Below are positions 16,171 through 21,201 of a stretch of 22,504 nt of DNA, one piece after another. The notes under the pieces were generated by a model. The model ran no database searches, had not been told where the DNA came from, and saw only the letters and a list, made by a program, of their open reading frames with translations. Location: positions 1-22,504 of the IMG/VR virus record IMGVR_UViG_3300027741_000291. One strand, given 5' to 3'. The stretch comes from a virus. The translations under genes were made by a program, and so were the position numbers. Every line of letters starts with the position of its first letter. Position 1 is the first letter of the stretch.

Positions 16171-16676
16171 ACTCCAACTTTCCCAAAGCCCTTGCAGCCG
16201 TTCTTGTTCACGAGGGAGGGTACGTTTTTAACAAACTTGACCCTGGCGGGGAAACAAACCTTGGTTGCACAAAAAAAGTTTGGGAAGAATATTGTGGTCA
16301 CATGGTAGATACCAAAACAATGCGGTCATTAACTCCTACAGATGTTGCCCCGCTGTATAAATTAAAGTACTGGGACAAAATCAAGGGCGATGACTTGCCA
16401 AACGGCGTGGATTATGCGGTGTTTGATGCGGCGATTAACTCAGGCCCAGGCAGGGCCGCAAAGTGGCTACAAGCCTGCGTAGGTGTTGACCCTGATGGTG
16501 GTATAGGCTCAAAGACTTTAGCCGCTGTACGGGCCGCTAATCCAAAGCAGTTGATTGAAGACTACAGCAAGCGCCGCCTGTCATTCTTGTACGACCTCCC
16601 AACTTGGGAGACATTTGGTAAGGGTTGGGCAAGGCGGGTTAATGAGGTAAACGCAACAGCCTTATCGATGTCATAA
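16167..16676 (+). CDS. Endolysin, GH108 N-acetylmuramidase with peptidoglycan-binding tail
   Basis: A 169-residue GH108 lysozyme that would cut the N-acetylmuramic acid to N-acetylglucosamine bond of peptidoglycan. HEGGY (residues 15-19) carries the catalytic Glu16, followed by LDPGGETNLG (24-33), both diagnostic. YWDKIKGDDLPNGVDYAVFD is the conserved middle. The C-terminal INSGPGRAAKWLQACVGVDP, DGGIGSKTLAAV part is the PG_binding_3 domain. There is no signal peptide, so it depends on the upstream 3TM holin for access to the wall. Starts in an ATGA overlap with the holin. Confidence 0.93.
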   Translation: MNSNFPKALAAVLVHEGGYVFNKLDPGGETNLGCTKKVWEEYCGHMVDTKTMRSLTPTDVAPLYKLKYWDKIKGDDLPNGVDYAVFDAAINSGPGRAAKWLQACVGVDPDGGIGSKTLAAVRAANPKQLIEDYSKRRLSFLYDLPTWETFGKGWARRVNEVNATALSMS

Positions 16677-16707
16677 CGGCGTCACAGTAAGCGATTTCAA
16701 TGCGTTC

Positions 16708-17124
16708 ATGATTAAACGTGTTGACATCCGCAAAGAATCTGTGCAGGACAAATTGTCGGTACTTCAAAATAAGTGCCTCCCTTTTGATACGCCATATGAC
16801 ACAAATTTTGGATCTTGGTGGATTGCTACTGAGAATGGCGTGGATATTGGCTTTGCGGGTCTTGTGCGTACTGTGTCTTGGGCCGATTGTGGTTATCTGT
16901 GTCGCGCAGGGGTTGTTCCTTCTGCTCGTGGACAAGGACTACAGAAACAGTTTATTCGTGTCCGAATCCGACAAGCAAAAGCTCTTGGGTGGCGATGGGT
17001 CGTAACTGACACAACAGACAATCCAGCATCGGCTAATAGTCTGATTGCCACAGGTTTTAAATTGTTTCAACCAACGAAGCCTTGGGGTTTCAAAAACACG
17101 CTGTACTGGCGTAGGAAATTGTAA
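16708..17124 (+). CDS. GNAT-family N-acetyltransferase (post-lysis)
   Basis: A 138-residue GNAT protein with an especially clear motif A: CRAGVVPSARGQGLQKQFIR (R-G-Q-G-L acetyl-CoA pyrophosphate loop), plus the C-terminal DNPASANSLIATGFKLFQP motif B region and YWRR end. The acceptor substrate is unknown. I see no convincing Shine-Dalgarno before the ATG at 16708, so expression may be weak or read through from the lysis genes 31 bases upstream. The stop overlaps the next gene (TAATG at 17122-17126). It resembles bacterial amino-group acetyltransferases more than the GNAT at 5433, so a separate origin is likely. Confidence 0.85.
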   Translation: MIKRVDIRKESVQDKLSVLQNKCLPFDTPYDTNFGSWWIATENGVDIGFAGLVRTVSWADCGYLCRAGVVPSARGQGLQKQFIRVRIRQAKALGWRWVVTDTTDNPASANSLIATGFKLFQPTKPWGFKNTLYWRRKL

Positions 17125-18101
17125 TGCCTGTTCAAAAATTTTCTGACCAGCAAATTATCAGCACCATTGAAAATAGCGCTTCAATGCGCGAAGCCAGCTT
17201 GACTCTGGGTCTGGATTTGTCTGGGCTGAACAGACGGCGTAGACGTATTGAAAATAGAGAAAAAATAGAGATCAAAGCGCCGCAAACCACAGATCAATTT
17301 AAACACTTGCAAACGGCCCATGTTCACCCTGCCAGAAAAGACCTTGGCATCCTAAACGGCACTGTCATTGTTTTTAGTGACGCACACTTCTGGCCTGGTG
17401 TATATACAACAGCATTCCACGGCCTTTTATGGGCCATCAAAGAACTCAAGCCTAATGCCGTAATTGCCAACGGGGATATTTTTGACGGATCTGCGATCAG
17501 CAGACATCCACGCATCGGGTGGACAAAGTCGCCTACAGTTATGGAAGAACTCAAAGCCTGTACTATCACAATGGGCTATATTGAAGAAGCAGCCAAAGAA
17601 GCTCGCCACAATGTCAAGCTAATCTGGCCCCTGGGTAACCATGATGCGCGGTTTGAGACGTTCCTAGCTGCCAATGCGCCTCAATATGAACACGTTAAGG
17701 GTTTTACTTTGCGCGACCACTTCCCAGATTGGGAGCCTTGCTGGGCGGTTTGGATGAATGAAAACACGGTGATAAAGCACCGTTTTAAAGGCGGTATCCA
17801 CGCCACCCACAATAACACTATGTGGTCAGGAAAAAACATCGTCACAGGTCATCTTCATAGCCTAAAAGTCACGCCTTTTTCGGACTACAACGGCGTGCGA
17901 TACGGTATTGATACGGGTACGCTGGCTGAACCCTACGGCCCACAATTTAAAGACTACACTGAAGAAGGCCCATTGAACTGGCGCTCTGGCTTTGCCGTTC
18001 TTACCTTTGTAAATGGCAAGCTGTTATTGCCTGAGTTGGTGACAACACACAGCCCCGATTCAATAGAGTTTCGAGGCCGTGTGATTAAAGTTACTCAGTG
18101 A
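17124..18101 (+). CDS. Helix-turn-helix / calcineurin-like metallophosphoesterase fusion
   Basis: A 325-residue protein. Residues ~6-45 (FSDQQIISTIENSASMREAS, then LTLGLDLSGLNRRRRRIE) form a helix-turn-helix-like unit ending in an Arg cluster. Residues ~80-250 are a metallophosphoesterase with all the two-metal motifs: SDAH (Asp86, His88), NGDIFD (Asp118, Asp121), GNHD (Asn172, His173, Asp174), GIHATH (His226) and GHLH (His243, His245). It would hydrolyse phosphodiesters. The HTH suggests a nucleic-acid substrate or DNA targeting. It starts in a TAATG overlap with the GNAT gene and its last 11 bases overlap, tail to tail, the minus-strand acidic gene. Such fusions recur in phages, but the function is untested to my knowledge. 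Confidence 0.88.
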   Translation: MPVQKFSDQQIISTIENSASMREASLTLGLDLSGLNRRRRRIENREKIEIKAPQTTDQFKHLQTAHVHPARKDLGILNGTVIVFSDAHFWPGVYTTAFHGLLWAIKELKPNAVIANGDIFDGSAISRHPRIGWTKSPTVMEELKACTITMGYIEEAAKEARHNVKLIWPLGNHDARFETFLAANAPQYEHVKGFTLRDHFPDWEPCWAVWMNENTVIKHRFKGGIHATHNNTMWSGKNIVTGHLHSLKVTPFSDYNGVRYGIDTGTLAEPYGPQFKDYTEEGPLNWRSGFAVLTFVNGKLLLPELVTTHSPDSIEFRGRVIKVTQ

Positions 18102-18294
18102 CTTCTTCTTCGGTTTCTTCTTCGCCTTCTTCTTCGCCTTCTTCAACTGCGACTTCGTCCCAGTTGCCGATCCAGCCAGCCTCTTCTTGGAATTCAACAA
18201 ATTCCTTCAAGGCTTCAATCATGTCAAAGTCATGGGTTTCGACAGTCATTTTGCCTTTGCCCATCCAACCGAGTTCCATTTCAAATTTAAACAT
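18091..18294 (-). CDS. Small acidic protein
   Basis: A 67-residue protein. The N-terminal ~50 residues (MFKFEMELGWMGKGKMTVET, then FVEFQEEAGWIGNWDEV) form a compact domain, and the last ~18 residues are nearly all Glu (VEEGEEEGEEETEEEVTE). The start has a very good AGGAG site (complement of 18299-18303). The Glu-rich tail could mimic DNA or bind a basic protein, but that is speculation. It is the last gene of the minus-strand operon and overlaps the 3' end of the plus-strand phosphoesterase by 11 bases. The plus-strand Ser-rich ORF opposite it is a shadow. Confidence 0.7.
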   Translation of the reverse strand: MFKFEMELGWMGKGKMTVETHDFDMIEALKEFVEFQEEAGWIGNWDEVAVEEGEEEGEEETEEEVTE

Positions 18295-18362
18295 GTTAGC
18301 TCCTAATACAGCGGGATTGCTGCATTTGCTATGCTAGAGGCTAAAAATGACGGTTACAAGAC

Positions 18363-18509
18363 TCACTGAGTTGTTTCGGGTACTTGTTGTTGCATTTTGA
18401 CTTGATGCTCAATTTTTTGCATCAATACATAAGCGCCCGATTTAGTGGGTAATTCACCCAACACTTGCAGAATAAAACTGATTTCGTTGGTTTCAAAATT
18501 AATATTCAT
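18363..18509 (-). CDS. Short phage protein (48 aa)
   Basis: Reading the minus strand from 18509 gives MNINFETNEISFILQVLGEL, then PTKSGAYVLMQKIEHQVKMQ, then QQVPETTQ and stop. The start codon overlaps the preceding stop (ATGA), with AAGGA eight bases upstream, as expected for a coupled gene. I recall a widespread family of very short phage proteins with the pattern 'VNyIL..L..lP...v..li.kI..Q...Q', which this fits well. Two helices with amphipathic character suggest a small oligomer. Function unknown. It is too short for standard ORF-length cut-offs. Confidence 0.75.
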   Translation of the reverse strand: MNINFETNEISFILQVLGELPTKSGAYVLMQKIEHQVKMQQQVPETTQ

Positions 18510-18829
18510 GTTTTTTCCTTTAAACACCATTCGCGCTCGTTGCGTCCGGTGTTTGATTTTACTTTGTTGCCTGTTTGCTTAATCAAATTTAGACGTTCCA
18601 TCTCGCTTAACCGTCTGGCAACTTGGTTGGGGTCTAGCGTTGTATTGCTAGATATTCCATCTTTACCAAGCGCACCATGCTTTGCCAAGCACTCAATGAT
18701 TTCCGTCCAATGATCTGGCGCTTTTTCTTTGATGCTGTCTGCTGCTTCATAACTCGTCACTGGGTCATCTTTGCGAACTCGCGGAAACAAGTTCAAAGGG
18801 TGACCACCAAAAAAATCTGAAAGTTTCAT
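18506..18829 (-). CDS. Winged-helix DNA-binding-type protein
   Basis: A 107-residue protein. Residues ~23-36 (PVTSYEAADSIKEK) and 40-101 (HWTEIIECLAKHGALGKDGI, DPNQVARRLSEMERLNLIKQ, TGRNEREWCL) fit a winged helix: helix, helix, recognition helix (PNQVARRLSEMERLNLI), then a two-strand wing. Proteins of this pattern are common in phage early regions and probably regulate transcription or assist replication. It begins with AAGGA six bases upstream of the ATG and is the gene directly after RNA element copy B. It overlaps the 48-aa gene by ATGA. Confidence 0.75.
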   Translation of the reverse strand: MKLSDFFGGHPLNLFPRVRKDDPVTSYEAADSIKEKAPDHWTEIIECLAKHGALGKDGISSNTTLDPNQVARRLSEMERLNLIKQTGNKVKSNTGRNEREWCLKEKT

Positions 18830-18847
18830 AATTTATCCTTAAAAGTA

Positions 18848-18904
18848 GCATACGTTGACCTAATAGGACGGTATGCCAGCGCCCCCTTTTCCCAGGAGTA
18901 TGGG
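18848..18904 (-). promoter_or_regulatory. Repeated structured leader RNA element, copy B
   Basis: Read on the minus strand: hairpin 1 is CCCA-TACTCC-TGGG (18904-18891). AAAAGGGGG follows (18890-18882), then GCTGGCA. Hairpin 2 has stem GCATAC (18876-18871) / GTATGC (18853-18848), with TCCTA and GGTCAAC inside the loop. It ends 18 nt before the ATG at 18829, with AAGGA between. The layout and the sequence blocks match copy A (14724-14779). The fourth pair of the stem is T-A here and G-C in copy A. It sits in the gap between two minus-strand early genes, so it could control the downstream winged-helix gene. Confidence 0.7.
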
Positions 18905-18915
18905 TTAGGCCATGT

Positions 18916-19146
18916 TTAAAAGTTTATATCGGAATCGTCTTTTAAATTATCTTTTTCGCGCGGTTCATTGATGTATGCCCAACCAGACCAAGCGCCCTCC
19001 ATTACAGGGATAACGTCAATCTTCAGCATTTCACCATTTTTTGTGTCAATGATTGATCCGATACGGGTATAGCGGTTCTTTTCTTGCCCTTGGGTGTTTT
19101 TGTATTTGCCTGTGATAACTGAGATTTCTTTAAGCACTTTTGCCAT
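18916..19146 (-). CDS. Small phage recombination-region protein
   Basis: I prefer Met5 (19146; 76 residues, MAKVLKEISVITGKYKNTQG) because GAAAG precedes it at suitable spacing, as in neighbouring genes. The alternative ATG at 19158 adds four residues. The pattern 'ISVITGKY.N.QGQEKNRYTRIGSII.....GEMLKIDVIPV...WSGWAYINEPRE' is a small beta-rich fold that I recall recurring beside phage exonuclease/annealing genes. It may be an OB-like single-strand DNA-binding or accessory protein, but this is unproven. The start overlaps the end of the exonuclease gene by 17 bases. The C-terminus is acidic (KDDSDINF), like the tails of single-strand binding proteins. Confidence 0.65.
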   Translation of the reverse strand: MAKVLKEISVITGKYKNTQGQEKNRYTRIGSIIDTKNGEMLKIDVIPVMEGAWSGWAYINEPREKDNLKDDSDINF

Positions 19147-19753
19147 ATTTTCTTTCATTAAGGTTCTTAATTTTTGTTTCTAGTTCACCTAAAAACTCTT
19201 GGATTTCGTACTCCAGCATTTTTACATAAATAGGCTCAAATTCAACCCGTTTAATAAATAACTGGAGTCCTTCAGGCATTCTAGGGTCAAAACTAACAAA
19301 GTCGCACCAATCTCTTTCGGTACACGCCATTTGCCATTGCATCTGGGTAATGTACTTGGTTGGCACTTTTTGTAATAAGACTGTTTCAATGTGCGTTGCA
19401 GTGTTAGGGCACTTAATCTCAATCAATCCGTTGTAGTCCACAAGGCCATCAGGAGACGCTCCAGCCTCTGTAATGCGCGGGTGAATGACAAAGCCTGTCT
19501 CAGCCACTAAAACGTCTTTAATCGCCTCGTATGCGGCCCTGGCTAACGGTTCTTGATCTGTACCCCACTGCATTGCAGCATTAGTGTAGCTTTCTCCTTG
19601 CGTTCCGGTCATGCGTTCGCAAACCAGTTGGGCCATGTAGTTGTCACGGCTGGCGCTATAACCTGTCTTCGTTTTGGCGATAACGTCAGCTACTTTGGAT
19701 GCGGTTACCTTACCCAATCGGGCGGCAAACCATTCAGGGCTTCTTTGTTCCAT
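19130..19753 (-). CDS. YqaJ-type viral recombinase / lambda-exonuclease-family nuclease
   Basis: A 207-residue 5'-3' exonuclease of the YqaJ / lambda Exo class (PD-(D/E)XK fold). It would resect double-strand ends to make single strands for the ERF annealing protein. Motifs: QRSPEWFAARLGKVTAS near the N-terminus, WGTDQEPLAR (Glu68), catalytic ASPDG (Asp102) and IEIKCPN (Glu112, Lys114), and YITQMQWQMAC (Gln139/141). ATG at 19753 overlaps the ERF stop (TGATG). An in-frame GTG one codon earlier is an alternative. The ERF-exonuclease order and coupling define a two-component recombination operon. Confidence 0.92.
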   Translation of the reverse strand: MEQRSPEWFAARLGKVTASKVADVIAKTKTGYSASRDNYMAQLVCERMTGTQGESYTNAAMQWGTDQEPLARAAYEAIKDVLVAETGFVIHPRITEAGASPDGLVDYNGLIEIKCPNTATHIETVLLQKVPTKYITQMQWQMACTERDWCDFVSFDPRMPEGLQLFIKRVEFEPIYVKMLEYEIQEFLGELETKIKNLNERKYGKSA

Positions 19754-20313
19754 CACAATTTTCCTTTCATTTTGTCTTTAATGGCGATAACTCGTTTCTG
19801 CCAGGTCGGTTCACCGTTAGCGTATGCGTAGGCTGCGATATAGGCTTTCTTCAAGTCTTCTTCTGTAGTGGTGGCCTCGATTGCCGCTAACAAGTCAGCC
19901 ATTTTAGATTCGTCAACTTCAGACTTTTTGATCTCAGTCTTGCGGCTGGCGGCGTTGCCATCATCGTCTTCTGGGGCAATACCGCAAGCAGCCATCAAAG
20001 AATAACGCCGAGCGTAGGTCAAAGCAGATCCATATCCCTGCGGGTCGTGCTTAACAGCGGGAACGTGGAGTTTTCCACAGGTCAGCATCTCGCCGGATTC
20101 GTGGATAAACACTGTTTCCACGACTACGCCAGTGTCAGACTCTGAACACTGCTGGATCATGGCTATGCCGTTGCGGTTTAAACCGTCCATAACGGCCTCA
20201 ACGCAAGCGGACAGGTCAGCGTAACGTGAACGAAAATGCGGGTTTGTAGCGGTCTTTAAAGCAGGCCCAAAGGCCATTTGTGCTTTGACAAGTGCGGAAG
20301 CTAAGTTTTTCAT
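19753..20313 (-). CDS. erf: ERF-family single-strand annealing protein
   Basis: A 186-residue ERF superfamily recombinase that would anneal complementary single strands for recombination or end repair. NPHFRSRYADLSACVEAV (24-41) and DPQGYGSALTYARRYSLM, then AACGIAPEDDDGNAAS (90-123) are the two signature blocks. The C-terminal ~60 residues are a charged helical tail. It starts in an ATGA overlap with the 53-aa gene and ends in a TGATG overlap with the YqaJ exonuclease. Its leader AGAAAGACGAATT closely matches those of two other genes in this operon. Confidence 0.92.
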   Translation of the reverse strand: MKNLASALVKAQMAFGPALKTATNPHFRSRYADLSACVEAVMDGLNRNGIAMIQQCSESDTGVVVETVFIHESGEMLTCGKLHVPAVKHDPQGYGSALTYARRYSLMAACGIAPEDDDGNAASRKTEIKKSEVDESKMADLLAAIEATTTEEDLKKAYIAAYAYANGEPTWQKRVIAIKDKMKGKL

Positions 20314-20471
20314 AATTCGTCTTTCTTTACGATCTTAATTGCAAGGATGTGTTTATTGCCAAGATTGCGAACTGATCGAACCCATGCGCGGATGTTGTGG
20401 CGTTGGGTTGTGATTGGCGTCAGGTCGTTGCACCAAAGTTCACGGGCGCGTTTAAGAATGATTGTGTTCAT
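20310..20471 (-). CDS. Short basic protein (53 aa)
   Basis: Reading the minus strand from 20471 gives MNTIILKRARELWCNDLTPI, then TTQRHNIRAWVRSVRNLGNK, then HILAIKIVKKDEL and stop. It is strongly basic (many Arg and Lys) with a helical middle (HNIRAWVRSVRNLG), consistent with DNA or RNA binding. The start overlaps the preceding stop (TAATG) behind the best ribosome-binding site of the region (GGAGGGG), and the stop overlaps the ERF start (ATGA). The tight two-sided coupling is good evidence that this short frame is a gene. No family recognised. Confidence 0.7.
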   Translation of the reverse strand: MNTIILKRARELWCNDLTPITTQRHNIRAWVRSVRNLGNKHILAIKIVKKDEL

Positions 20472-20551
20472 TAGCCCCTCCATGCCAAAAGAATGGCAAA
20501 CACTGCGCCAATTGCGATAGCGGCTAAACAGTCAAGGATTTGTTCTTTCAT
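20471..20551 (-). CDS. Micro-membrane protein (26 aa)
   Basis: Reading the minus strand from 20551 gives MKEQILDCLAAIAIGAVFAI, then LLAWRG and stop. Residues ~6-23 form a single transmembrane helix, with charged residues at both ends (N-terminal KE, C-terminal R). The start follows AGAAAG at 7-nt spacing, in a leader shared with the ERF and 71-aa genes. The stop overlaps the 53-aa gene start (TAATG). Small single-pass peptides in early phage operons can alter host membrane or block superinfection, but here the role is unknown. Confidence 0.6.
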   Translation of the reverse strand: MKEQILDCLAAIAIGAVFAILLAWRG

Positions 20552-20565
20552 AATTTGTCTTTCTG

Positions 20566-20579
20566 GGGGCCGTAGCCCC
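20566..20579 (-). other. Stable GC hairpin with UACG loop
   Basis: On the minus strand GGGGC-TACG-GCCCC forms a five-pair stem closed by a UNCG-type tetraloop, just upstream of the leader of the 26-aa gene. There is no following T run. It could act as a processing or stability element between the 71-aa and 26-aa genes, or help a weak terminator. Confidence 0.5.
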
Positions 20580-20589
20580 GTTTAATTGA

Positions 20590-20805
20590 TTAATTGGGTG
20601 TATAGCGATAAATCATGTTGGCGCTTTTAACGCCTTCTTTTAATTCTTTAAGAGTGTCAAAACCACGAACGCCACAATTTGGTTCGTCAGCCCAATACCA
20701 ACATGAATTAAGAGTAACAATAATGTTGTTGCCAATGCTGCGTTCATCGTCAATGTGAGCAACTCTTTTGCAATGAATGCTTTTGAGACTTTGGATTGTG
20801 TTCAT
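20590..20805 (-). CDS. Hypothetical early protein (71 aa)
   Basis: A 71-residue protein, first gene of the minus-strand operon, about 40 nt downstream of a promoter predicted here. The sequence (MNTIQSLKSIHCKRVAHIDD, then IIVTLNSCWYWADEPNCGVR, GFDTLKELKEGVKSANMIYR) looks like a small alpha/beta fold with three Cys. The central 'vtL.sgwyWad.pn..vrgF.tlkEl' resembles short phage and plasmid proteins of unknown function. AGAAAG lies six nt before the ATG. First position in an early operon often means a host-takeover role, but nothing specific can be seen. Confidence 0.65.
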   Translation of the reverse strand: MNTIQSLKSIHCKRVAHIDDERSIGNNIIVTLNSCWYWADEPNCGVRGFDTLKELKEGVKSANMIYRYTPN

Positions 20806-20850
20806 AATTTGCTTTCTTAAAAGACCCCGAGACGTTCAGGGCATGGGTGA

Positions 20851-20880
20851 ATTGTATAGCAATCTAGACCAATCCGTCAA
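20851..20880 (-). promoter_or_regulatory. Predicted leftward early promoter
   Basis: On the minus strand TTGACG (20880-20875) is followed after 18 nt by TACAAT (20856-20851), or after 16 nt by TATACA. Both agree well with sigma-70 consensus. Transcription would begin around 20844, about 40 nt before the 71-aa gene, and drive the recombination operon. Confidence 0.7.
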
Positions 20881-20886
20881 GACCCT

Positions 20887-20918
20887 ACAAAAAAATAGGT
20901 TATTTGTTGTTTTTTTGT
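20887..20918. promoter_or_regulatory. Candidate operator / bent DNA between divergent promoters
   Basis: A perfect 9-bp inverted repeat, ACAAAAAAA (20887-20895) and TTTTTTTGT (20910-20918), and an overlapping CCTA...TAGG repeat (20884-20899) lie between the two predicted promoters. The A7 and T7 tracts imply DNA curvature. The spot suits a regulator such as the neighbouring Cro-like protein, but binding is inferred. Confidence 0.45.
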
Positions 20919-20933
20919 CTATTGGGCTATACT
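20904..20933 (+). promoter_or_regulatory. Predicted rightward promoter, leaderless
   Basis: TTGTTG (20904-20909), an 18-nt spacer, then TATACT (20928-20933), which matches the -10 consensus at five of six positions. The usual start point, about seven nt further on, coincides with the A of the ATG at 20940, and there is no Shine-Dalgarno before that ATG. The transcript for the Cro-like gene is therefore probably leaderless. Confidence 0.6.
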
Positions 20934-20939
20934 TGGCGA

Positions 20940-21098
20940 ATGATAACAAAACAGCAAGCAATTGAATTAGCGGGTTCACAAGCAAATTTAGCTAGGCTTT
21001 TAGGCATCACAAGGGGCGCTGTCTGGCTGTGGGAGACGATACCCCAGGCAAGGATTTGGCAGCTAAAACTCTTGCGTCCAGAGTGGTTTATGAAGTAA
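20940..21098 (+). CDS. Cro-like HTH regulator
   Basis: A 52-residue protein (start MITKQQAIELAGSQANLARL). The helix-turn-helix is SQANLARLLGITRGAVWLWE (residues ~13-32), followed by the IPQARIWQLKLLRPEWF closing helix seen in Cro/YdaS-type phage repressors. I take the ATG at 20940 and not the upstream in-frame start at 20904, because the latter would lie inside the promoter and lacks the family pattern. It is divergent from the recombination operon, so it likely controls both early promoters by binding between them. No partner CI-type repressor is in the window. Confidence 0.8.
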   Translation: MITKQQAIELAGSQANLARLLGITRGAVWLWETIPQARIWQLKLLRPEWFMK

Positions 21099-21201
21099 GA
21101 TTGTTTGAAACCAGCTAGGTACGAAGTCATGAGCGTACTGAAAAGAGTTACCCCTTCTCCTGCTGTTGTTTCTTTCTAAGGGGCTATAAAAAGCGGGCTA
21201 T
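21099..21201 (+). other. Structured leader before replication gene
   Basis: This gap holds two inverted repeats: GTACG (21119-21123) / CGTAC (21134-21138), and CCCCTT (21151-21156) / AAGGGG (21178-21183) around a pyrimidine-rich loop. The ribosome-binding site before the ATG at 21202 is weak (AAGCGGG). The second stem is not followed by a T run. These may modulate read-through or translation of the replication gene. I see no ORF here. Confidence 0.4.

Noticed and set aside
18098-18337. Plus-strand Ser-rich ORF
   Set aside because: It is the complement of the GAA-rich end of the minus-strand acidic gene, which has a strong ribosome-binding site.
21117-21183. Possible third copy of the repeated RNA element
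   Set aside because: It has a hairpin followed by GAAAAG, but none of the GCTGGCA, TCCTA or AACGT blocks, so it does not meet the pattern.
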